A stretch of 64,000 bases of DNA, taken from the NCBI GenBank assembly GCA_027924585.1, contig BSBM01000608.1, forward strand, positions 6,574,501 to 6,638,500, read 5' to 3'. Origin of the DNA: Larix kaempferi (Eukaryota; Streptophyta; Pinopsida; Pinales; Pinaceae). Below, piece by piece: positions 1-11,097 of this stretch. The position numbers and the translations under genes were made by a program. The notes beneath the pieces are model-generated. The model was given only the letters and a program-made list of their open reading frames with translations. It searched no databases and had not been told where the DNA came from. Each line of letters opens with the position of its first letter. The stretch's first letter is position 1.

Positions 1-2111
1 TGAGGACTCATACATAATCACACATTTATTAGTATAATCTTAATACTATCAAAACACAATAATCTTAAACATGTATAGTCATGATCATTCACATATAATA
101 AACATTAGTATTCAAGGTTTCAGGGAAGTCTTTTTTTACTCATGCATATTCTTATTTGATCATAGGTCTCTTCTGATTAGTTAAATCATCAATGCATAAA
201 CCCGTGATTACTCAAACCTATACCTTCATGATTCTTCTGGTTAGTCATATCATCAATTATGGTAAGAAACATAATATGTATACAACCATGACTATCCAAA
301 CCTATGACTTCATGAATAATCATTATCAATAACACAACAGTATAAGATCCTAACACAAGGTAGGATTCTAACTTGATATAGGAAAACATACCTGGATTAG
401 CATGCTAGGTAGTTATGTCTAACATACCTGCATAATGTCTTCTGGTTCTCTTTAGTGACTTGTGCTAGTAACCTGCATGTCTCATAAGTTAACCATTATA
501 GAACCAAGTTATACATACCTCGTAAGTAGATCTTCTATGTGATCCACGACAATGGATGAATCTTTGTCTTCATGTCACCATGATCATATGTTCTTGAAGT
601 AGAACATGATTTGTCTTTCTTGGTGTACCTTTTATGTTAGCGAACAACATAAACCTCATACAACATCACAATGCATTAGTACAATCATAAGTGTCAAAAC
701 CTTAATCAATGAATATCTTCTATTAAGGTAATACAACAAGTCTAGTAATTAATCAAGATTGTAGTGTAATGATATGAAGACAAACATATCATAAACTTAA
801 CCATGAACAAAATTCAAAACATACCTGTAAGCCATACCTGTCAAGATTGCTTGTAATCTTCTTATGGAAGGCCTTAGCCTCATCTCACTGTGAAACAGGA
901 ACTTCTTCACTTATGCAGGTGACCAATCCATCCTCTTCTAGGATTAACCCAATCCACTTGATTTGCAGGAATTGGATTTGGAGCTGTAATAGGGTTTGTC
1001 AGAGAAACCCCAAAAATTCAAACTTTGAATTTCAAACTTCCGAAAGGACAGAAATATGCGCCTTGATGAGCTAATCGAGCTGGTATTTTCAGAATTTGAA
1101 AACTGCAAAGTTTCACCCCTCGAAATTGCCTTTTAGATTTCCGGATTCATTGGGGAGGACCCTGAATTAGGGTTTGAGTTTCTCGGAGCTTCAACCAACC
1201 AAAATATTTGATTCAAAACTCTAAGCTTCGAATTTTCTGAGGAGCTTCCAGCCGTGGTCACAGATTTCCAAAATTCCAATTTTTGCAGAAGCCCTAATTT
1301 TCCATCTTTCCGATCAAAGTCCCGAACTGGGGTTTGACCAAGCCTGGCATTCTGCCCAACCAAAAAATCTGATCTTGGTCTCTAAATTTTGATTTTGATG
1401 AGTATCATCCAGTCGTGGTCTCCGATTACAAAAATTCCAAATTTCTCCGAAGCCCTAAATTCCGGAAGCCATGAATGAAGGTACTCAAAAATAATTATGT
1501 TTTGACAGAAATATGTACCTAATTTTTTCTGGTGTAACTCCAAATGTTTCGATCCACAGGGTTTGAAATTTTTTCTTGAGATAGCCCAGCCTGTTATCTT
1601 TCCATCCCAATAGGTTTGACCTCAATTGGATTCTCTGAGAGAGATTTATGCCAAGTGTCGCAACGTAACCTATTTATGGGATAATATAGGAGAGCGAACT
1701 TGTATGGCGTGCCACGTGTCACTGGTTCAACTTCGGCCTTGAAATTTTTTTCCTGAGATAGTACAGTATGTGTAATACCTTTCAATTTTTATGAAATTTC
1801 ATTTGAAGCTTCTTATCCCAAGTTATGACCTTTTTCCCAAGGTCACCTGATTTTGACTCAGATTTGGAAGAGGTAGAAACTCTATATTGAACAGATTATA
1901 AATCACAAAGTACAATGAATTAGAGGTTGTCCTTTGGACACAAGGTACATGGGGATCTGGTCTTCGACCTGTAAAAGTTTTAGATCCAAAAAATTATCCA
2001 AAACGGATTTACAACAAAAGTTCTACGATGACTGGTTTTTGCTATATCAAACCCTAGCATCGTAAGTGCAACAAGTGTCATACATGCCATATCATACCTT
2101 CTTTCAGGCTA

Positions 2112-2123
2112 GCTCTGATACCA
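2112..2123 (-). other. Primer binding site of copia A (initiator tRNA-Met)
   Basis: gctctgatacca is the reverse complement of TGGTATCAGAGC, the standard plant copia site complementary to the 3' end of initiator tRNA-Met. It lies immediately inside the LTR. Confidence 0.9.
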
Positions 2124-2769
2124 TGTTAAATTTTCAGAATTTACTTCAATCAGATCTAGGATATTAACTGAGAGAACAACATGTACAGCAAATCTACAAC
2201 ATATCAATCATGGACACAATAATGCAAACACACAATAGACACAGAGTTTACTTGGGGAAAACCATAAAGGTGAAAAACCCCAATAACTTCCTCAGAGATA
2301 GATAGAGAAATGATACAACCAGAATACAAGAGATAGTATTCTCCTAGTAGTAGAGCCTCCTCCTCCACAAGTGCACCACTCTCCCAAGTGTGAGTGAGAG
2401 AATAGAATGTGTAAAATGAGAGAGACACACTCTCTATTTATACACTAACTTGACTTGACCTTTACTCAACTAGGTCGGCCTCAACTTAACCACTTAACAT
2501 AATGTTGACTGGGCCGACCCTCACTAGGGTGGTCTAATAACCATTTGAACCACATGGTCAACCCCCAATAGGGTGGTCTAATAACCCTTTGACCCACATG
2601 ATTTATACAGGGCCGACCCCAACAAGGTGGTCTAATAACCCATCAAGTATAAGTTACGACACTTACAATATAAATGATGACACTTCCATATGGAGTAATA
2701 ATAACATCTCTATCGGAATACAATATACATATATGTGAAATACATTCCAAAGTTACATATATATCAACA
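2124..2769 (-). repeat. 5' LTR of copia A
   Basis: The 646-bp segment has TG/CA ends (tgttaaattt at left, atatcaaca at right) and matches the 650-bp LTRs of element I in reverse complement. It holds a TATA-like tatttata (2435-2442, minus strand) and the repeated 'gggtggtctaataaccc' blocks seen in the I and B LTRs. The primer binding site directly abuts its left end. Confidence 0.88.
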
Positions 2770-3143
2770 CAATGGAGGGCGCATGAGGAGCTAACTGGAG
2801 TCAGAATGGGCAGTCAAGTCTCACTGGAGGTCCATCAGAGTGATACAGTTAGTTGAGAGTTAGTCTAGCCTTAAATCGAGGAGAGAATTGAAGATGACTG
2901 AAGATAACTAAATGGCAGGTAAGGAAGGGCGCCTTTCTCATACAGTAGGTGAAAGGAGGGCACACTAAGCTCTAAGAGGGATGAAACTGAGTGGAAGGAA
3001 GCTCTAGGGGATAGCTAACTGAGGGCTAGGTGCTGGGACTGATGACTGGAATGCATGCAAACCCTAAAAGTGCATGCATGACTGAAAATGAAAATAATGA
3101 AAATGCTGCTAGGACTAGGATGGAGTATAGCAATATCCTAACA
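2770..3143 (-). repeat. 3' LTR remnant of copia C
   Basis: This 374-bp segment is nearly identical to the matching stretch of the right LTR (about 5033-5410). Both share gagggcgcatga, the run around 'tccatcagagtgatacag', and the end gctgctaggactaggatgg followed by tatcctaaca/tatcctaata. Its outer part is cut off by insertion of element A at 2769/2770. Confidence 0.85.
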
Positions 3144-3334
3144 CCCCCCCTTAATCCATCAATCCATCTTGGGCCCTGGTAACTAAGACCAAAGGTCACC
3201 AATACAATGAATAATAACAGTCAATAAACCGAGGAAATGGGGAAAACCTCATGGGAAAAATAACCCCCCTCAAAATAGACTGTAAGGCACACACAAAAAT
3301 AAATGCTCCAAACTCAAGCACGTGTGATGCTTGG

Positions 3335-4231
3335 TCATATTTCTGGAGGTATCTTCTTCTTGGGAAGAAGTGGAGCATGCTCACAAAGCATGTGCTTGTA
3401 CTTGCTCTTCAGATTGAATGTGATGAGAACAAATCCAAAAGTATGAGGATGATCCTTGAACCTGTGATTCGAATCAGTTGAGGTAGGATCAAAAACATGA
3501 ATGTGCAGATAGTCTTTTTTCTTCTCCTTCGAACCACCATGGGTGAGATTATGCCAAAATGAACCATCAAATAATAGCTTGAAATCCAAATCAGATTTAA
3601 GACTTGAAGAATAGTTTCTTGAGATCTCCTTTGAACCAACAGGGGTGAGATAAAAGCTATCATATGCATGAGAAATTATCCCAAGTAGTGATTGCTTAGA
3701 ATCCAAATTAGATCCAAGACTTGAATCATGGTTTCTTGAGATCTCCTTTGAACCATAAGAGGTGAGATCAAAATTAGTAAATGCATGATAAGTTATCCCA
3801 AGCGAATGGCAATGGCCATATTCTTCAATAACCTTCTGAAAGCATGGAATAATGATCATATAGTAGTAAATAAGAGGTGGTTTCTTGAGGAGAGCGAACG
3901 CATTACCTCCAATAGCTGATTTGACCTCCGAAACATTCAATAGATCATGATGCAGACCAACATACTCTGGTGCAAGAGAGGATTTAGGACCTTCTGCAAT
4001 ATCTAGAGTGTGACCTGGCACAGAAAGAGAACAAATTTGGAGCATGAGTGTAGAATCTGCAAGTTCTTCTTCTTTGTGAACAACTTCAATATGAGATGTG
4101 TTTGATACTGGTTCATGATCAATGAGATCTTTGCTTTCTCTTGAAGGGGTTTGGACCAAATCCTTCATTCTGTTTGCCGAATCTTTCATCCAGATGGGCC
4201 CATAGCTCTTTTGGAGTTTCAACATCATCAA
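3335..4231 (-). CDS. Second ORF of copia C with internal repeats, function unknown
   Basis: This 298-residue frame overlaps the gag-like ORF by about 113 nt and probably continues it after a frameshift. I recognise no enzyme motif and no zinc knuckle. Its central part carries near-repeats around YGSKEISRN and VGSKEISRN, 39 residues apart, matching the DNA repeat at 3520-3850. It ends just before the polypurine tract. It may be a degenerate or repurposed Gag C-terminus; it could also be a chance open frame favoured by the in-frame repeat. Confidence 0.35.
   Translation of the reverse strand: MMMLKLQKSYGPIWMKDSANRMKDLVQTPSRESKDLIDHEPVSNTSHIEVVHKEEELADSTLMLQICSLSVPGHTLDIAEGPKSSLAPEYVGLHHDLLNVSEVKSAIGGNAFALLKKPPLIYYYMIIIPCFQKVIEEYGHCHSLGITYHAFTNFDLTSYGSKEISRNHDSSLGSNLDSKQSLLGIISHAYDSFYLTPVGSKEISRNYSSSLKSDLDFKLLFDGSFWHNLTHGGSKEKKKDYLHIHVFDPTSTDSNHRFKDHPHTFGFVLITFNLKSKYKHMLCEHAPLLPKKKIPPEI
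3520..3850. repeat. 117-bp tandem repeat inside copia C
   Basis: About 2.7 imperfect copies. The blocks with gtttcttgagatctccttt start at 3614 and 3731, exactly 117 bp apart, and a weaker third block with ccttcgaaccaccatgggtg lies near 3522. The period is a multiple of three, so the copies remain in the same frame of the minus-strand ORF. Confidence 0.75.
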
Positions 4232-4445
4232 TGATTTGGTATAACATGTATTCAGGAAAAGTAAGCATCATTCTTCCAAAGGCCATGTCACCTTTATTCA
4301 ACCAGTCAATCTTCTCTTCAGAGGATTCGAACTCTCTTTCAAAATAACAATCAAAGAGATCATGGCTCTTCAAATATGCTATCATTTTTGGTTTCCATTC
4401 ATCATAGTTGAATGGAGAAAGAGGAGGGATTTCTTCTGAATACAT
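4119..4445 (-). CDS. Copia gag-like N-terminal ORF
   Basis: The 108-residue ORF begins about 150 nt inside the primer binding site. Residues 12-35 (FNYDEWKPKMIAYLKSHDLF) match the start of plant copia Gag ('Y..W...M...L...DLW'), and the stretch around residues 76-91 (ETPKELWAHLDERFG) matches the next conserved Gag block. Gag would form the particle shell. The frame then leaves homology; the following coding sequence continues in an overlapping frame (to 3335), which suggests a frameshift at about 4150-4230. At 108 residues it is far shorter than a full copia Gag (roughly 250-300). Confidence 0.6.
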   Translation of the reverse strand: MYSEEIPPLSPFNYDEWKPKMIAYLKSHDLFDCYFEREFESSEEKIDWLNKGDMAFGRMMLTFPEYMLYQIIDDVETPKELWAHLDERFGKQNEGFGPNPFKRKQRSH

Positions 4446-4597
4446 TGAAGCTATAGAAGAACTGCAAAAACAATAGAGAATATCTGCAATTGCTACTACT
4501 GCAAAAATGTAGAAACTGCTACAACTGCTGCACTCGAAATCTTGATAATAACCTGCAAAAAACTCTCAGGAATGGAGATAAACAATACTCTCAACAT

Positions 4598-4609
4598 GCT
4601 CTGATACCA
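4598..4609 (-). other. Primer binding site of copia C (initiator tRNA-Met)
   Basis: gctctgatacca, reverse complement of TGGTATCAGAGC, directly adjoins the LTR start at 4610. Confidence 0.9.
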
Positions 4610-5410
4610 TGTGAAAATCCTCACAGCATATCTAAGAGATGATGTATACCTCACAAGAAAGTAATTGATTAAGCAAGAAAATAGAAGAAGAGTGGTCAAT
4701 GCAGTATAATGAGCAACAGAATAATAATACAGTAGAACTCAGATAGAAGCAAAAATACTTCACACACACTAATTAATTAATCACAATATGGACAAATAAA
4801 TAGTACAATGCATGAGGATTCGAATGCCTAAGGTGGCAATTTGAATTAGCCTTCATGGAGTGATCAAACGATCACTAGAGTGTCATCGGAGCACAACTAG
4901 TAGTCTATCTCATCATCAGTGGAGTCATCAATGCTCAAGTAACTGTCAACCATTAGCCAAACTGAGTCTAACTGAGTGTGGTAGGTGTAAATGGAACTAA
5001 CTAAATGCAGGAGGCTCAAAGGAGGGCGCATGAAGAGCTAACTGGAGTCATAATGGGCATTCAAGTCTCACTGGAGGTCCATCAGAGTGATACAGTCAGT
5101 TGAGAGTCAGTCTAGCCTTAAATCAAGGAGAGAACTGAAGATGACCGAAGATAATTGAATGGTAGGTAAGGAAGGGCACCTTTCTCATGCAGTAGGTGAA
5201 AGGAGGGCACACTAAGCTCTAGGAGGGCTGAAACTGAGTGGAAGGAAGCTCCCGGGGCTAGCTAACTAAGGGCTAGGTGCTGGGACTGATGACTGGAATG
5301 CATGCAAACCCTAAATAATGCATGAAAACCCTAAATGTGCATGCATGATTGAAAATGGAAATAATGAAAATGCTGCTAGGACTAGGATGGAGTATAGGAA
5401 TATCCTAATA
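4610..5410 (-). repeat. 5' LTR of copia C
   Basis: An 801-bp LTR starting tgtgaaaatcc next to the primer binding site and ending cctaata (the other copy ends cctaaca). The next base belongs to the disrupted gypsy ORF1, so the right boundary is well defined by comparison with the uninterrupted copy at 22363. Confidence 0.85.
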
Positions 5411-7631
5411 GGAGACTATTAATTTTCCCCCGAGGGAACCTATATAGACAAAGAGTGGAGGATCTCAACCTCCTTTTTTGCTTCCCCGATATGTCAAGGA
5501 TTTTGTAGTGCAAAAAGAGGATTTAAGACAACTCTTCGGCACTGGCGGGGTCAGCAAGATCCTCTGTGAGAGGAAGAAAGGTATGTATCCACCAATGCCA
5601 TTCACCATCAGTGCATATAGTCTTCCGAAGGAAAAATATGGTGAAAATTTTTCTCAAGTCTTAGAAGTTTTTCATTTCGGCACAAAGCCCTTTAGGAGAC
5701 ATGATCCTAGTAGCAGGGTTGCTGAGCACTGTATCAATGTCAAAAATTCTTATGAGTACACACATCTTTGGGACAGAGATGAAGAATTTTTCTGAAGTGC
5801 CAGAAACTTAACTGAATTGGGGAAATGTTACCACCATAAAAGCGGAACAAGTTCCAGCCCTAAACTTGTTGGGTTGATCCAGAAGGAGCAAGAGGCAGCA
5901 ACATCTCAATCAGAAGAGTTAAGGAGGAAGGAAAAGGAAGAAGAAGAAAGAATCCAGAAGGAGCAAGAAGTCAAGCAGCAACAAGATGCGCAAGCTGCTA
6001 GATTCCAACAGGAGCAAGAAGCAAAGGCTTTGAGAGATGAAGAAGAGAGGATACAAAAAGAGGAAGCTGCCAAATTGCAGTAAGAAGAGGCCCAAAGTTT
6101 ATAGGAAATGAGAGAGAAAGCAGATCAATAAGCAACAGAGGTGGAAGAACAGGCAGAGAGGCAAGCAAGAGAAGAAGCTGAAGAATCTAATAAAGCCATG
6201 GAACAAGGCACTTCTAGCCCATGGGCCACAGACTTGGATCTGACAACAATAAACCAATCAGGGATAGATAATGAAGGGGTTGTCACCACTGAAGAATTAG
6301 CACTTACCCCATTCAACCTCAGAAAGTAGCGCCAAGTGGCCAACCTGGATTCCTTTTATTTTCATAAAAGGAAGAAGGTTATTGTTGAAAGATCAAAGAA
6401 GAAAATGAGGTTTGGAGAGGACCTATACAAAATCTAAGTATCAGAAACCACACTTGTCCAAGGGACTGAAATTGATCCTATGTTCACAACGCCATGCTCT
6501 GTGGCTTCGGCCCAAGCAATTAAACACAATGTTGATCGTCTGGTTGGAGATGCTAAAAAGTACATAGAGTTATGTTTCAAGATAAAGGCTAACATGAAGA
6601 AAGAGGTGCTAGAAGGGAATGAATTAAAGTTGAAATACAAAGAGCTTCAAGAAGAGAAGGAAGAAACAACTTTGAAAATCTAGCAGCTTGAGAATGAAAA
6701 TAATACATTAGAAATGCGGCTGGAGATCTCAGAAGGTGAGCAAAGAGACTTAAAGGCTCGCGTAATAGAATTGGAAAATCATGAAGCCAACAACATTCAA
6801 CAAATTGAATTTTTCAAGCCTCAGTTTGAAAGGTTGATGCAAGAAAAGGCAAAGCCGTTGGAATAGCTCAAGGAAGCAAATGAAAAGAAGCATGATCTAG
6901 ATACATTCTACAAACAAGCCTGCTACATACAAGAAAAGACTCATCAATTGTTAGTATTGATTTCATAAGAGGTCTGCAAGATGAAGGAGATGATAACCAG
7001 GATGACAACAAAAATAAAGGAACAATTTGAATGGAGGAAAGGGAGATCTGGATTCCCCTCAAACCCGCATGCTAAAACAACTGAGGAATTAGACATGGAT
7101 ACAGGATTCCTCGAGTTTTGTAGGGATTGTGGTGCCAAGTTAAGTCTTGAGATTCGAAAAACTGTAAAAAAATGACACCCTTACTACTCCAAAATCCGGG
7201 AAACCCACGATAAGTGTCACATGGCTTTACCTCAGACCATTTATGAGTTTCCTGAGAGAGAGCAGTGTCTAGTAGAATTGAAGGGTAAATTGAATGCAGA
7301 ATTAGACTATCTAAAGAAGATAGAGGCGATAACCTCAGAGGACCTCCACCAATTCATTGGGCATACAACTTTCCACGTCTATTTCCTGGAAGAGATTGCT
7401 CAAGCAGCTGTAGCAGGGGCATCAAGTGTCAAATCAGATTTGCGCAAACACGAAATAGTGTTGAAAGTGAGAATCTCTGCAGGGGGAAATACCATCCTTA
7501 GAGAGATTAGCCAGTGGGCCAGTTATATTCAAGAGTTAGACAAACCAGCTGAAGCAAGCGGGCGTACTGAAGAGAACAAGTTAGCAGAGGTAGAGAAATC
7601 AGATGAAGCGACAGGACCCTTTGGAACATAA
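5411..7631 (+). pseudogene. ORF1 of Tat/Ogre-like gypsy, copy 1 (5' end lost)
   Basis: A single forward frame (about 5478-7631) is kept across more than 700 codons and interrupted only by nonsense codons (for example 6081 and 6681). It is about 90% like the second copy at 22363-24575 by eye. The product is not an enzyme I recognise. It has a Glu/Lys/Gln-rich coiled coil (about 5880-6200, with QKEQEVKQQQDAQAA), a second coiled coil (6590-6960, KYKELQEEKEETTLKI) and a C-terminal part with a CRDCG...KCH cysteine/histidine pattern (7110-7220). Tat/Ogre elements are known to carry an extra ORF of unknown role before gag. The 5' half is missing because copia C is inserted at 5410. Confidence 0.75.
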
Positions 7632-8520
7632 TTTTTTTAATTATAATTTTGAGAAAAGACAGCTGGAATTTTGTTTATTTTATAAATATGTTGTAAAAAA
7701 TAGTTGGAAATATCTTTTGTCTCTTTAGGCACTAGAGGAAAAACTTTTGTGGCTCCTAGGGTTAGGTTTTGAGAAGAGACAATTTTTGTAAAATCTATAA
7801 ATATAGGAATATAAGAGATGTAAAAGGACTTTTGGCAGGTGAAAGGACAGACTTATGCTGTACGTGAACTATTTTACTGCATCAATAAAGAAAGTTCTAT
7901 TTTTCCTAATGGAAGCCTGCATGGAGTTTTGTTATGGGAATGTTTGAATGACTGGCTGAACTAATTCTGCATTATTCACACATTGGCTGTGAGATCGTTC
8001 TTAACCATCTGAATTATGTCTTTGCTTTGAATGCTTTCACTCTCTCATGCAAAATTTCTGTGTAAAATGGGTAATAGAATGTTTATCTCTATCAAGGATA
8101 TCTTTGATAATCTTTTATTCTCTGCTGTAAATGCTTCCATTCAATTTAAGATCTATCTGTGAAGTTCTTGGTTGCATTTCTAGTTTGTTACTCATCCTTT
8201 AAATTTGCTCCTTACGAGTATAGATTAAATTTGCTTAAAAACAGTTTTAGATTAGATTTGTTTACAGTTTGCATTTAGATTACAGCACTTGCATCTCATC
8301 TTTAAAATAAAATACATAAACCGTGGATCGGGCTGCATCCGGTGCAAAATAAAGAAAATCTTTAAGTCTTACACGATAGGCCGTTAACCGAACGGATTCC
8401 CCATACCAAACGGTGAGTGATCTAAATGGGCTTGCTTACCGGGGAGAATCCCTTGCTAATTGATGCTATGATTTTCAGGGCATCAACAGTTTTTGGCACT
8501 AGAAGGAGGACCACCAATGC
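7632..8520 (+). repeat. LTR-like noncoding spacer between ORF1 and gag, copy 1
   Basis: There is no convincing ORF. The segment has LTR-like features: a TATA box tataaatata (7796-7805), a poly(A) signal aataaa (7884-7889) about 88 bp further on, an end ...gggcatcaaca (8488), and then tttttggcactagaagg, which resembles the gypsy primer site tggcaccgttgctgggga found after the 14074 and 19607 LTRs. It is repeated at 24576-25481. It may be the 5' LTR of a distinct gag-pol element, or an internal promoter region. A unique start could not be fixed; tggaattttg at 7664 is one candidate. Confidence 0.5.
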
Positions 8521-9932
8521 ATGGCTGGCAGAGGAGATCCTTTCATTATAAGGAATTCCAATATTGAAGACCCACTTGAAACAACTATCCCAGATAATCT
8601 AGATTTGGAATTAATAAATCAAGAAGATCCTAATTCTGAGATCGAACAGCAAGAAACACTGTATGTTATTCCTTTTGCTGAAGTAGCGAATTTAAGAAGA
8701 CATACCCATGCTTATGTTAGGCAGCTTGGTGGTTTAAACACAATTTCTTTACTCCCCAGAAGAAGAGCCCCTAGAAGGGAAAGGCAGTATACAAGGGATT
8801 CGGTTCTTGTTCAGAACTTACAAGATCTGGTAGATCTATCTCTAGAAGAAATAACAGAACCTCTTGAAGAAATTGGACTTGAAAATCCTCCATATCTAGA
8901 GGAACCACATACCCCACGTAATTATCCACATAACACTCCACCAAATTTCCCATGTGGAACCATGGCTGTACCAGCATGGAGAGCGAGAGGAGCACTAAAT
9001 ATAGCTGGACCGTTCCATGATCTGCCCAAGAATCCAGAAAAGGTTCTGCCTAAGTATGATGATGAGAAAGGTATTTCTACAGAAGATCATCTTAAGAGTT
9101 TCTACTTGGTTTTAAGTCCTTTAAATGTGCAGCATGAAGATGTAGTCTGTAGGCTTTTCCCTTACACTTTCGAGTCCAAAGTAGGTACTTTAGTTTGTGG
9201 GGTAGTTCAATATCTAATTGGGAAGATTTCAAGAAATGTTTCTTAAAAAAGTATGGAAATCAGAAAACGGTTGCTACACTCATGGAAGAACTGTTGTCCA
9301 TGTGAATGGAAAAGAAAGAGAAGGTTCAAGAGTTTAATCAAAGATTTACTACATTATTGAACAACTTTAGTGATGCAGCAAGGCCTGCTGAGGAATCTTT
9401 AGTTGAATATTATACAACGACTCTTGATCCTCCCATAGCAATGTTTGTTAAAAGAACAAAGAAAACTACCTTAATAGAAAACTTCGAAGAAGCAAAGAAG
9501 GTAGAAGAATAAGCGGACAACATTGCTAAGCATGCTTTGGATCTAGAAACAAAACAAGAAGCTATTAAGAAGCCTTTTCTGTTAACCAGAAATAAAGAGG
9601 AACCATCAACAGACATGGAAAATATGGTCAAAATGATGCAAAATCTCTCTAATAAAATTATCGATCTAGAGAAAGATAAGACAGCTAGCACTTCCAGGCA
9701 GCCATTCAAACCTTTCTATAAGAAAAGAGAGGAAAATGGAAAGCCGCTTCCTCTTGTAAACAATTTTGCTGTGCTAAATTTAAATGAAGTAGGCATGGAC
9801 CATTTTTGTACCTTCCATCAAGAACAACACTCAGAAAAAAGTTGCCCACAGTGGATAAATTCGATGAGCCTAGTGATGAACCAAATGCTAGATGCACAGA
9901 TAACTGATCAGAAAGATCCTCAGGAAGAGTAG
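8521..9932 (+). pseudogene. Gypsy (Tat-like) gag
   Basis: The reading frame starts MAGRGDPFIIRNS at 8521, just after the primer-site-like sequence. Residues 155-240 form a Ty3-gypsy capsid-type Gag core (LPKYDDEKGISTEDHLKSF). A frameshift near 9200 moves the frame; homology continues at 9306 (EKVQEFNQRFTTLLNNF) and at 9537. A cysteine/histidine cluster, CTFHQEQHSEKSC (about 9806-9845), replaces the usual C-x2-C-x4-H-x4-C knuckle, with His at the second position. Nonsense codons and the frameshift make it nonfunctional. It packages element RNA in intact relatives. Confidence 0.8.
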
Positions 9933-10028
9933 ATTTTTGAGCAGGAAGAACCTGCTCCTGACACGACAATGGTCTTATGGGATTGAGCACCTGCACAAGA
10001 ACCTTCTTTCAAAGATATAGCTGATGAA

Positions 10029-10860
10029 TTGCAGACTCCAACAATTAATGTCACCAGTAGGAGTAAAGGCGCCATGCTTGATCAAACTATTATGGCACCT
10101 AAATCCAAGGTTGCGAAAGAAATACCCAAAAGGAACATAACTATCATTCCGCCGCAGCCTAAGGAAAACCTAGCAGTGACAAAAGAGCCAAACATAGAAA
10201 TATCAAAAAAGCCAAAGGTCACTTTGAACAAAACAGAAAATCAACCTAAAGTTTCAAAAGAATGTGATATGGGGTATGATATAATTGAAGACATTAAGAA
10301 GGCGAAATCAAATGTCTCTATATTTGATATGTGTAGTCTACCTCAGCAAAGAAAGAAATTGCTAGATACTTTTGACTCACAAGCTAGAACTTCGGTAGAA
10401 AACACTGAGGAAAACCCTGAGATAAACGAAGCTAGCATTGGCGGGAAATCAAGATCGCAGACTTTGCCTTTTCTTTTAACTTTCGAAATTTTCAATCATA
10501 ATGTGCATAATTGTTTGGTAGATTCTGGGGCTTCTTCGAATGTCATGCCACTTTCGATTTGTAAAATATTAATGGGAAACCAATTCCATCCCCATATCAG
10601 ATCGTACAATTAGATAGGACTATTGTTAAAGTCATTGGAGAAATGAAAGATGCGTTTATTAGGATGTCAGCAGATCCGAGAGTGTGTCAATTCATGGATA
10701 TAATGGTGGTCGATATTACTGAGGCTTATGGTTTGATTTTGAGCAGGGACTGGTCTTGGAAACTTAATGGTTACTTTGCAACAGACTAGTCTCATTTGTG
10801 GTTGCCTTATCAGAATAGGCAAAATCAGATTAAGATACTGAGAGAACCCCACATGAAACA
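10029..10860 (+). pseudogene. Gypsy aspartic protease region
   Basis: A lysine-rich linker (10029-10400) is followed by the retroviral-type aspartic protease. The active-site triplet is intact in NCLVDSGASSNVMPLS (D-S-G at 10521-10529). The frame stops at 10611-10613 and protease homology continues in another frame (VIGEMKDAFIRMSADPRV, then DITEAYGLILSRDW, ending near 10770). It would cleave the polyprotein. It lies between gag and the RNase H-like domain at 11100. Confidence 0.8.
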
Positions 10861-11097
10861 AAATGTAACTTAGTTAGAGGAAAAGAATGAAGCTGTAGAT
10901 TTTTTGTCTTCAGTTTTGGGAAATTATTTCTTATAGGTTGAATCGGGTAATTATCAATCGAAAAATGTTAGCCATGAATCAGATGAACAGTCCGATCTCC
11001 TTCAATTTTCTCGGACTCATGATATTGATTGTAACATAGTAGGATTAGTCACTAACTTAGGTTGTAGTGATACTAATTTAGTTAAAATAGAAAATGT

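Larger units (their letters stand above)
1..2769 (-). mobile_element. Copia element A, 5' end (leader and 5' LTR), cut by window edge
   Basis: This is the 5' part of a Ty1-copia element on the minus strand. From right to left it shows a 5' LTR (2124-2769), a primer binding site for initiator tRNA-Met (2112-2123) and about 2.1 kb of noncoding leader. The leader matches the reverse complement of the leader of element I (37406 onward) and runs parallel to the leader of element B (27400-29390). No gag, protease, integrase or RT is visible; the rest lies beyond position 1. Short ORFs in the leader are not conserved as reading frames. The element sits inside the 3' LTR of element C, because C's LTR sequence resumes at 2770. 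The left target duplication is outside the window. Confidence 0.85.
2770..5410 (-). mobile_element. Copia element C, non-autonomous, gag-only
   Basis: A short copia-type element on the minus strand. Left remnant of the 3' LTR: 2770-3143. Polypurine tract (read as ccccccc): 3144-3150. Internal region of about 1.47 kb: 3144-4609. Primer binding site: 4598-4609. Full 5' LTR: 4610-5410. The internal region is too short for a copia polyprotein and encodes only a gag-like N-terminus plus a repeat-bearing second frame. No protease, integrase, RT or RNase H is seen, so movement would need enzymes supplied in trans. Element A is inserted in its 3' LTR; C itself is inserted in ORF1 of the Tat/Ogre-like gypsy, whose sequence starts at 5411. 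Confidence 0.8.
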
